Origin: Scytonema millei VB511283
Lineage (GTDB): Bacteria > Cyanobacteriota > Cyanobacteriia > Cyanobacteriales > Chroococcidiopsidaceae
Assembly: GCF_000817735.3 (NCBI RefSeq)
Contig: NZ_JTJC03000001.1
Span: 877,710 to 941,709, forward strand
DNA: 64,000 bases
Direction: 5' to 3'
This document shows positions 8,896 to 16,472 of this stretch, piece after piece. How positions within the stretch are numbered: the first letter of the stretch is position 1; each line of letters opens with the position of its first letter. The position numbers and the translations under genes are program-made. The notes beneath the pieces were generated by a model. The model searched no databases and was not told the DNA's origin. It was given only the letters and a program-made list of their open reading frames with translations.

Positions 8896-10093
8896 ACAGA
8901 GGCACATCCCGATCTCCAAACCTTGGATGGGTGAAGCCGAGGCAGATGCCGCTAAGCGAGCAATCATGTCCGGCTGGGTAACGCAAGGACCCGAAGTCAC
9001 CGCCTTCGAGCAGGAGTTTGCCGCTTACGTAGGAGCAAACTATGCTTGTGCAGTGTCTAATTGCACCACGGCGTTGCATTTAGCTTTATTAGCTGTTGGC
9101 GTAAAACCTGGGGATGAGGTAATTACCGTCAGTCACTCCTATATTGCCACTGCCAATAGTATTCGCTATTGCGGTGCGATCCCCGTATTTGTGGATATCG
9201 AACCGCACACTTACAATATCAATCCCACTTTGATTGAAGCCGCGATCGGCAATCGCACCCGCGCGATTCTCGTCGTCCACCAAATGGGAATGCCTTGCGA
9301 CCTCAAAGCGATTTTGGACGTTGCCCGTCGCTACAATTTGCCAGTCATCGAAGATGCGGCTTGTGCAATTGGCAGTGAAATTCTCTGGGATGGGGAGTGG
9401 GAAAAGATCGGCAAACCCCACGGCGATATTGCCTGCTTTTCCTTCCATCCCCGTAAGGTAATTACGACTGGTGATGGTGGAATGCTAACCACCAGCAATC
9501 CTGAATGGGATCGGCAGTTTCGTCTGTGGCGACAACACGGGATGAGCGTCCCCGATACTGTACGCCACGGTGCGAAACAAGTGATTTTCGAGTCCTACCC
9601 GATGTTGGGCTACAACTACCGAATGACTGATATCCAAGCGGCAGTGGGACGGGAACAACTCAAACGCCTACTAGAAATTGTGGCACGTCGCCGTTTATTA
9701 GCAGAGCGATACCAAGACCAGCTCTCAGACGTGCCTGGATTAAAATTGCCCACCGAGCCAAATTGGGCAAAAAGTAACTGGCAGAGCTATTGCGTCCGCT
9801 TACCGGAGCAGTGCGACCAGGTGCAGGTCATGCAGGCGATGTTGGATGCGGGTATTTCCACGCGACGCGGGATCATGTGCGCCCATCGCGAAGAGGCATA
9901 TCAAATTGAGGCTTGGTCATGTGGAATTGCTCTGGCAGAGTGTCAGCATGAACTCGGAAGGTGCGATCGATTGCCTGAGAGCGAACTAGCACAAGAACGG
10001 TCTATTTTATTACCCCTCTTTCACCAAATCACTGAAAAAGAACAAGATTACGTCAGCAAGATTTTTGCAGCCAATGTGAAATTAATCGCATGA
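8888..10093 (+). CDS. DegT/DnrJ/EryC1/StrS aminotransferase, second copy
   Basis: A 401-residue sugar aminotransferase. The start ATG at 8888 (MSEQRHIPISKPWMG) has GGAAAC upstream, and the conserved IPISKPWMGEAEADA lies directly after it. The frame is open to 8843, but those 15 residues are inside the epimerase gene. The PLP lysine is K190 in SFHPRKVITTGDGG, the form seen in 4-amino-4,6-dideoxy sugar transaminases (GDP-perosamine synthase and PglE/PseC-like proteins). Other motifs are IEDAACAIGSE and GYNYRMTDIQAAVG. It diverges clearly from the first aminotransferase, so two different amino sugars, or a diamino sugar, are likely. Confidence 0.9.
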   Translation: MSEQRHIPISKPWMGEAEADAAKRAIMSGWVTQGPEVTAFEQEFAAYVGANYACAVSNCTTALHLALLAVGVKPGDEVITVSHSYIATANSIRYCGAIPVFVDIEPHTYNINPTLIEAAIGNRTRAILVVHQMGMPCDLKAILDVARRYNLPVIEDAACAIGSEILWDGEWEKIGKPHGDIACFSFHPRKVITTGDGGMLTTSNPEWDRQFRLWRQHGMSVPDTVRHGAKQVIFESYPMLGYNYRMTDIQAAVGREQLKRLLEIVARRRLLAERYQDQLSDVPGLKLPTEPNWAKSNWQSYCVRLPEQCDQVQVMQAMLDAGISTRRGIMCAHREEAYQIEAWSCGIALAECQHELGRCDRLPESELAQERSILLPLFHQITEKEQDYVSKIFAANVKLIA

Positions 10094-12120
10094 CAAGTCA
10101 AGTGTTCGATATGCGTAAAGATTATGGCAAGAATGTCCGACAATTTACTCAGCCGCTTGCACAAGAAGATACTTATCTGATTTTTCTTAGAGGTAGTGCT
10201 ACAGTCGGTCATACCTTAGTTGCAAGTATTTTTAACAATGCTAGTTTGAGTGTAGCAGGAGTGACTATTAACTACCAATGGCAACAGTTACTAGACGGTC
10301 ATTGGATTGATATTGTTGGCGAAACAGGGCGATCGCTAACATTACATAATTTTTTACTGGAACAGCAGGTGCGGATGTTGGCAAGCTGGGTTGATTCATG
10401 GGGTTGCAGTAAATCCATTGCTAGTTCAGCGGTGGCTGTTGCGGCTCAAAATGCGATCGTCTTGGAAAATCGAAAGGTTGGAACAACCGCCTGGAAAATT
10501 ATCAATCTGGCTATGAACGATGAGATTGCTGGCTATGGGGATGCGACCAGTATCAACAAAGGGCAAGCGTTAAATCTGAAAATCTCTCTGGCTCAAGCCG
10601 GAGAATACAGACTGGATGTCTACCGCTTGGGATATTACGGTGGTAAGGGTGGTAGACTGATCGCCAGCGTGACGGGTCTCAATGGGGTGACTCAAGCGGC
10701 TCCGATCGTGACGAACGCCAGTACCAAACTGGTCGAGTATAAATGGAATACCTCTTATACTCTTCAAACAGGCATAGACTGGACTACAGGTCTCTACCTG
10801 GCAAAATTGACCGATGGTAAAACGGGTAAACAAACATATGTTCCGTTTGTGGTACGGGATGATAATCGCCCATCCGATCTAGGTTTCCAGGATGCCGTGA
10901 CCACAGCTCAAGCTTACAACAATTATGGCGGTTACAGCGTATATGACGCTAATAGTACTGGGGGTCAACCAGCTTATCAAGTATCCTTCGATCGCCCGTA
11001 TGCAGCAACTAATTTAGGGCTGACAAACACCGATGGGTACAATTGCAATAATATGCTGGCATGGGAGTACAACATGACTCGCTGGCTAGAATCCCAGGGT
11101 TATGATGTTTCCTACTATACAAATATAGATGTGAGTACTAATCCTTGGCAATTATATTCTCAGAAGATCTTCCTCTCGGTTGGTCACGATGAGTATTGGT
11201 CGATGGATGAGCGCAATAACGTTCAAAAAGCTAGGGACAATGGCATCAACCTAGCCTTCTTCTCAGCAAACACTGCCTACTGGCAAGTTCGGTTCGATCC
11301 TTCTAGTTGTGGACAAGCGAATCGCGTGATGACCGTCTACAAAGATACTTCTAAAATCGGTGTTGGTAAGTCAATTGACCCTATTGCTAAAACAAACCCC
11401 ATAGCCGCAACTACGCTTTTTCGCAGCTCTGAGGTCAATCGACCGGAGAATACTCTGTTGGGAATTGGGTACGTATCAGATCGCGGTGATGTCTATCGCG
11501 GGCATGATTTTATAATCAGTAATGCTTCCGATCCTTACTATGCCAATACCAATCTCAAGAATGGGGACAGACTCAAGGGTTTGGTGGGTTATGAGTGGGA
11601 TGCACTTTTAAATAATGGCTTGGCTCCACCTGGACTGGTTGTTCTGTCCCACTCACCCGTCCAAGCTAACAGCATACTGCCACCACTTCCACCTGGAACG
11701 AATCCCAACATTTCTAACGCCGTGCGTTACACGGCAGCGAGTGGTGCCAAAGTCTTTTCAACCGGCTCTATCCAGTGGGTATGGGGTTTAGATAGTGCCT
11801 GGGTTACAACGCCTCGTGTTGAAGGTAGTTGGCTTAGAAGAATGAAAACTTGGCTTAGAAGAATGAAACAATTTTGGAGTAATGGCATAGATAGCCCCAG
11901 AGTTACGACTCCTCGTGTTGATTTTCGAGCGCAGCAAATCGCAGTCAATGTGTTTGCTGATATGGGAGCTAAACCTCAAACCCCGTCTGCTGGTATTGTT
12001 GTGCAGGAATTTCTAGCGTGCTACCAAAGGAACTCTGTAGAATTTGCAAGGCGAAGGCATATTTTGAATGTAGTAAAATCAACGGGATTGAGGAATATAT
12101 TCACAATAAATAGAGGTTAA
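10090..12120 (+). CDS. N,N-dimethylformamidase large-subunit-like protein with Ig-like N-terminus
   Basis: A 676-residue protein whose ATG overlaps the previous stop (ATGA). The first 110 residues look like an Ig-like repeat (INYQWQQLLDGHWIDIVG). From about 140 the sequence matches the DMFase beta-subunit-like C-terminal domain: YRLGYYGGKGGRL, TYVPFVVRDD, SYYTNIDVS, and the signature VGHDEYWSMDERNNV. No signal peptide is seen. In the family this fold belongs to amidohydrolases; a role on acylamino sugars is inference from context. Near the C-terminus a 33-codon segment is duplicated (VTTPRV appears twice), with a WLRRMK tandem between the copies. The C-terminal tail beyond FADMGAKPQTP is unlike family members. 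Confidence 0.7.
   Translation: MTSQVFDMRKDYGKNVRQFTQPLAQEDTYLIFLRGSATVGHTLVASIFNNASLSVAGVTINYQWQQLLDGHWIDIVGETGRSLTLHNFLLEQQVRMLASWVDSWGCSKSIASSAVAVAAQNAIVLENRKVGTTAWKIINLAMNDEIAGYGDATSINKGQALNLKISLAQAGEYRLDVYRLGYYGGKGGRLIASVTGLNGVTQAAPIVTNASTKLVEYKWNTSYTLQTGIDWTTGLYLAKLTDGKTGKQTYVPFVVRDDNRPSDLGFQDAVTTAQAYNNYGGYSVYDANSTGGQPAYQVSFDRPYAATNLGLTNTDGYNCNNMLAWEYNMTRWLESQGYDVSYYTNIDVSTNPWQLYSQKIFLSVGHDEYWSMDERNNVQKARDNGINLAFFSANTAYWQVRFDPSSCGQANRVMTVYKDTSKIGVGKSIDPIAKTNPIAATTLFRSSEVNRPENTLLGIGYVSDRGDVYRGHDFIISNASDPYYANTNLKNGDRLKGLVGYEWDALLNNGLAPPGLVVLSHSPVQANSILPPLPPGTNPNISNAVRYTAASGAKVFSTGSIQWVWGLDSAWVTTPRVEGSWLRRMKTWLRRMKQFWSNGIDSPRVTTPRVDFRAQQIAVNVFADMGAKPQTPSAGIVVQEFLACYQRNSVEFARRRHILNVVKSTGLRNIFTINRG
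11791..11921 (+). repeat. 99-nt segmental duplication with internal 21-nt tandem inside DMFase-like gene
   Basis: The 32-nt stretch at 11791-11822 recurs at 11890-11921, offset exactly 99 nt (33 codons), encoding DSAWVTTPRV and DSPRVTTPRV. Between the copies a 21-nt unit, TTGGCTTAGAAGAATGAAA plus two bases, is present twice in tandem at 11829-11849 and 11850-11870, encoding WLRRMK twice. The reading frame is kept. Confidence 0.9.
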
Positions 12121-12178
12121 TTAAGCAGTCAAGATATTGTTAAATACGTAATTACGAGCAGTAAACGGAGAGAAAAAC

Positions 12179-12958
12179 ATGAATTTAAAAAGTATAACAA
12201 AGCAGTTAGTAGAGCAAATAATCAGTACCCAAATATACCATACATATCTCCATCGTTCTTCATTACCTCATGGGGTCGATCCTTTTCAAGACATTGCCAC
12301 CTCGTTGCCAAGGTATCGCGCTGACATTGTTTTTGACATAGGTGCAAATATAGGACAGTCTTCAAAAGTCTATTTGGACAAGTTCCCAAATTCTCACATT
12401 TATTGCTTTGAGCCAGTGAGCGATACATTTCGTCAGCTGCAAAATAATTTAAAAGATAATAAGCAAGTTGATTGTTACCAACTAGCTTTTGGTTCTGCAA
12501 AGGGCAGGGGCAAGATGGTTCTCCAAGGCGATTACTCTGATATGTTTTTTCTATTAAATCAGTCGAAGGAACCATCCATAGATAGTACTGTGCTGACTGA
12601 ATCAGTAGATGTCGTTACGCTAGATGAATTCTGTCAAACGGAAGGAATTGACCGCGTTAGTTACCTCAAAATCGATACAGAGGGAGGAGATCTTGAAGTT
12701 TTGAAAGGTGCTGTGAATATGTTAACGGAACAGAGAATAGACTGCTTACAAGTGGAAGCTAGTATGAACCCTAGCAATCAACGACACGTACCACTTGAAC
12801 TTATAAAAGAATTTCTTGAGTCTCATAAATATTTTCTCTTTGGAATTTACGAACAGGTGAGCGAAGAATGGCTGAATGGAAAACCCAATTTGCGTTGGGC
12901 AAATCTCTTGTTCATTTCTCATCATATAATACAGATGAATAAAGTAGAGGTTAATTAG
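12179..12958 (+). CDS. FkbM-family methyltransferase
   Basis: A 259-residue SAM-dependent O-methyltransferase. Motif I is VFDIGANIGQSSKVY at about 51-65, followed by IYCFEPVSDTFRQL. The FkbM block YLKIDTEGGDLEVLKGA lies near 163-179, and LLFISHH is at the end. FkbM enzymes methylate hydroxyls of sugars or polyketides. In a polysaccharide locus the likely target is a sugar hydroxyl of the growing chain. GGAGAG precedes the start. It is one of two FkbM proteins here (the other is at 28103). Confidence 0.9.
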   Translation: MNLKSITKQLVEQIISTQIYHTYLHRSSLPHGVDPFQDIATSLPRYRADIVFDIGANIGQSSKVYLDKFPNSHIYCFEPVSDTFRQLQNNLKDNKQVDCYQLAFGSAKGRGKMVLQGDYSDMFFLLNQSKEPSIDSTVLTESVDVVTLDEFCQTEGIDRVSYLKIDTEGGDLEVLKGAVNMLTEQRIDCLQVEASMNPSNQRHVPLELIKEFLESHKYFLFGIYEQVSEEWLNGKPNLRWANLLFISHHIIQMNKVEVN

Positions 12959-13192
12959 GCTATCAACATAGCCTAACGCATAATACAGATTCCGAAAAAT
13001 TAGACTCTGAAAAACTTTCATCAATAGTATTATCTTGTAGAAAAGCTGCTCTTAAACTCTCATTCTAATTCTAGTTTAAGAATTGCCTATCTTTTTCGAC
13101 CGCCCTGGCTTCACATTCAGATTCCAGGTTCGCCATACTAAACTATTCACTCTTGTAATGTTCCGAGATAAATTATCAAAATAAATTATTTT

Positions 13193-14056
13193 ATGTCTCT
13201 TGTCTCTGTTGTAATTCCTACTTACAAGCGCGATCGCGTAATCGGGAAAGTGATACGAAGTGTTCTGAAGCAAACCCATCAGAATTTTGAAATTTTGGTT
13301 GTTGACGACGGTTCTAAAGATAACACGGAAACAGTTGTTGCTTCTCTGATTGAAGAAGACCCCAGGATTCGCTACTTCTGTCATGACACCAATCGAGGTG
13401 CTCAAGCCGCTCGAAATACAGGTGCTAGGAAAGCCCGAGGAGAATGGATTGCCTTCTTAGATTCTGATGACTATTTCACTCCAAAGAGTCTCGAAGCACG
13501 ACTGATAGTTGCTCAAAGTGAAAGCGTAAAAGTTGTACATTCCAAATGCTTAATTCTGAAAGAAGATGAAAGCATGACTGCTTATGGAATTCCAGAATTA
13601 GATGGCTACATTTATCACGAGTTATTGACTCATTACGGACCACTATTTTCAGGACTCTTAGTTGCAAAGGAAGCACTTGAGAGCGTTGGTTATTTGGATG
13701 AACAAATCATTTCTTATCAAGATTGGGATACCGTTATCCGGCTAGCAAAACATTATCCTTTTGGTTTCGTGGCAGAGCCTACGTTTATTTATGATTGTCG
13801 TGGCAATGACACTATTTCTCAAGATTTGGTACGTGAAGCCGAAGGTTATAGGCAAGTGTTTAACAAACACTTTTTTGAAATTGTCAAGCATTTAGGTCCA
13901 CGTATTGTTGCTCACCATTACAGACACATTGCTAACCGTTATCGATCGGCTGGAAATCAGAACGCTGCCCGATACTATCACATCTTATCTTTTCTATGGT
14001 GGCCTTTTCGTCTCAAAACTATTTATCGTAATGTTCAAAACCTCGTCCAAGCATAG
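13193..14056 (+). CDS. Family 2 glycosyltransferase
   Basis: A 287-residue GT-A fold glycosyltransferase. It opens with SLVSVVIPTYKRDRVIGKVI, followed by the nucleotide-binding FEILVVDDGSKDNTE and the metal-binding DxD motif in WIAFLDSDDYFTP. SYQDWDTVIRLAKHYPF corresponds to the ED/catalytic-base region of GT2 enzymes. It is cytoplasmic, with no membrane segment, and would add one sugar to the lipid-linked repeat unit. The acceptor and donor are unknown. A 234-bp spacer precedes it with no gene seen. Confidence 0.9.
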   Translation: MSLVSVVIPTYKRDRVIGKVIRSVLKQTHQNFEILVVDDGSKDNTETVVASLIEEDPRIRYFCHDTNRGAQAARNTGARKARGEWIAFLDSDDYFTPKSLEARLIVAQSESVKVVHSKCLILKEDESMTAYGIPELDGYIYHELLTHYGPLFSGLLVAKEALESVGYLDEQIISYQDWDTVIRLAKHYPFGFVAEPTFIYDCRGNDTISQDLVREAEGYRQVFNKHFFEIVKHLGPRIVAHHYRHIANRYRSAGNQNAARYYHILSFLWWPFRLKTIYRNVQNLVQA

Positions 14057-14097
14057 CTGAGTCGGTAACGATCGCTTACAACATAGGAGATATACAC

Positions 14098-15051
14098 ATG
14101 AACGTAATTACAAGCTGTTCGACACGACGTACTCGTCAAGAGCTTATGGATATTTGGCGACGCTGTCTTACCGGCGATCGCTTTACCGATCCGTACGAAG
14201 GAGTCATCGACGAACTCAGTAGGTACTTTGAAATTCCTCCTGAAAAGGTTTGCTGGATCTGCGAGCACTCCGCAGAAATGGTTGCGGAGGAGTGGCACAA
14301 GACAGGGAAATCGACGATACCTGATGAGATTCACCGCTTCTATCAAGCTCAACCACTCTGGCTGTTTGGCACGCTGCGGTATCACACAAACCAGACTCAG
14401 CCTCATGGTGTCGTGATCGCGGATGCCCTCCAGCATGTACCCCCTGGGCATCACCTGGATTTCGGCTGCGGTGCTGCAACTGCCAGCCTCTTTTTCAATG
14501 CGCTTGGCTGGCAGACCTCTTTAGGTGATGTCTCAGAATCAGCTGTAAACTTTGCGCGTTGGCGGTTCGAGCAGCGGGGAATACAGGGTACATTTTACAA
14601 TCTTGAAACCGACGAACTTCCGCTAAACACATACGATCTGATCACTGCATTCGATGTTATGACCTGTGTGGTCGATGTTCCTAAGGCTCTGCGTCGATTA
14701 CATCAGAGTCTCAAACCTGGTGGATATCTATTGTTCAACGTCGATAGTCGAAAGCCAACCCCCATGACGATATGGCACCTCTATGATGCTCACTATCCAG
14801 TGATACGTCATGTCCGACGGATCGGTTTCCGCAGTCTGCCAAAGCTCCCCCCCTATCCTCTATACTGCTATCAAAAAACCGATCGTTCACCGCTTAACGC
14901 AGCTGCTGTAGGGTTGCTCGATCGGATGCAACACAATCGATTTGAAACTACAGTTCGCGAGCAAGCACATTCCATTGCTTTCCACGTCAAAAGACTGCTA
15001 CGCCCGTACAAAGAAGACATCAACAAATTTCGCACATGGCTTTCACGGTAG
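14098..15051 (+). CDS. Class I SAM-dependent methyltransferase
   Basis: A 317-residue protein with an N-terminal domain of about 110 residues of unknown type, followed by a Rossmann methyltransferase domain. Motif I is LDFGCGAATASLF at about 120-132. The post-I acidic block is LGDVSESAVNFAR, and the later motif LKPGGYLLFNVDSRKP ends the core. The C-terminal 90 residues are basic (KRLLRPYKEDINKF). GGAGAT precedes the ATG. The coding sequence is visibly more G+C-rich than the AT-rich genes on either side, hinting at separate acquisition. The substrate is unknown; a lipid-linked sugar is plausible from context. Confidence 0.85.
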   Translation: MNVITSCSTRRTRQELMDIWRRCLTGDRFTDPYEGVIDELSRYFEIPPEKVCWICEHSAEMVAEEWHKTGKSTIPDEIHRFYQAQPLWLFGTLRYHTNQTQPHGVVIADALQHVPPGHHLDFGCGAATASLFFNALGWQTSLGDVSESAVNFARWRFEQRGIQGTFYNLETDELPLNTYDLITAFDVMTCVVDVPKALRRLHQSLKPGGYLLFNVDSRKPTPMTIWHLYDAHYPVIRHVRRIGFRSLPKLPPYPLYCYQKTDRSPLNAAAVGLLDRMQHNRFETTVREQAHSIAFHVKRLLRPYKEDINKFRTWLSR

Positions 15052-15106
15052 GCTTCTGCGAGTGAGTCATCACGTTGGTACAATCTAGTACTCTGTGCAA
15101 AAAAAC

Positions 15107-16258
15107 ATGAGTGTATTCAAAAAGCTTTCTCAAACTAGCAGCCCAGGTTATATGATTCAGCTAGACTCTCTAAGAGCACTGGCTGTGTTTGGTGTAGTGC
15201 TTGAGCATTATATACCAGGTAGTGTTTATGGTTCTCTTCTAGCTGCTTGGGAACCAGCATTTCCTTTGGAATGGGGATCGGGAGTTACGCTCTTTTACGT
15301 ACTTAGTGGGTTTTTGATCGCTGGTATACTCTTACGATGTCGAGATATCATTAGCTCAAATAAGCAAAGTATCGGATTTACACTTCAAAGATTTTACATA
15401 CGTCGTTTTCTAAGAATTTTTCCGATTTACTACATGACTCTTGCCGTCGCTGCAATTCTATTTAAGAAGGTTAGAAGCGACTTTCTTTGGCACTTAACAT
15501 ACACGACCAATATCATGGTTTTTGCTCAAAATTCGTGGGATATTTATGCATCCCACTTTTGGTCGTTAGCGATGGAGGAGCAATTTTATCTAATTTGGCC
15601 ACTTGTGATACTTTTATTACCCCAAAAACAATTGTTAAGAGCCATCTTAATAACGATTGCTCTAGCACCTATATTTAGATTTATAGGCTACTACGGTTTA
15701 GGTTTAAGTTCAATTCAAATCAGTGTCTTTCCTCTTGGATCTTTAGATGCATTTGGACTGGGTTCATTGTTAGCATTCTATACACATAACCGTAATCAAT
15801 TTAAGGATATCAAGCAAAATTTATGTAATTGTGGTCTATGGATTTGCCTACCATTACTAGTTTTTTTTACAATCGTTTCTTTCGGTTTTGGCGGAACAGT
15901 GCTACTTAATGCCTTGATTCGACCCACCGTTTTAGCCGTTTTCTTTGTATGGTTAATCAACGGTGCGGCAAAAGGTTTTGGTGGTATTTTAGGAAAATTT
16001 TTAGAACTGAAACCTCTCGTGTTTATTGGCAAAATAAGTTATGGAATCTATGTCTATCATTATTTTATGAATCCTATCTTTGACCATATATTTTGGTACT
16101 TTAATTTAGCTAATTCAATTCCACTATTGTTTGTATTTGTTTTGAAGGTTATAGCTACACTCGCTATTGCCATCCCTTCCTGGTTCTTGGTCGAAAAGCC
16201 GATTAATAATTTCAAAAAACATTTTGGCTATGAAAAAGCATTACTGAAGCCAAGCTAA
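15107..16258 (+). CDS. Membrane acyltransferase 3 (OafA/YrhL type)
   Basis: A polytopic O-acyltransferase, 383 residues from ATG 15107 (MSVFKKLSQ). An upstream in-frame GTG at 15095 would add four residues. The family signature IQLDSLRALAVFGVVLEHYIP carries the catalytic-type histidine in LEH, and FYVLSGFLIAGIL follows. RRFLRIFPIYYM and SLAMEEQFYLIWPL are further acyltransferase-3 motifs. About ten hydrophobic segments are visible. Such proteins carry acetyl groups across the inner membrane onto periplasmic polysaccharide. The gene is AT-rich, unlike its upstream neighbour. Confidence 0.9.
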   Translation: MSVFKKLSQTSSPGYMIQLDSLRALAVFGVVLEHYIPGSVYGSLLAAWEPAFPLEWGSGVTLFYVLSGFLIAGILLRCRDIISSNKQSIGFTLQRFYIRRFLRIFPIYYMTLAVAAILFKKVRSDFLWHLTYTTNIMVFAQNSWDIYASHFWSLAMEEQFYLIWPLVILLLPQKQLLRAILITIALAPIFRFIGYYGLGLSSIQISVFPLGSLDAFGLGSLLAFYTHNRNQFKDIKQNLCNCGLWICLPLLVFFTIVSFGFGGTVLLNALIRPTVLAVFFVWLINGAAKGFGGILGKFLELKPLVFIGKISYGIYVYHYFMNPIFDHIFWYFNLANSIPLLFVFVLKVIATLAIAIPSWFLVEKPINNFKKHFGYEKALLKPS

Positions 16259-16472
16259 TAATTGAGTGACGAGGAAAAGTCAAGCTCGATCGCAAAAAGG
16301 TATTACAAAAATGTAAAAGATAGTAAGCTAGACAAATACGCTCATTTATTTTTTTATAGTTTTATGCCAACTATAGCAAGGTTTTAAACCTCTTCAAGAG
16401 TGATTGACTTATTAGCTAACTGCTACGCCAATCATAGCAGCTCTATAAAATACCGTTATTTTTCAAAAAAAC

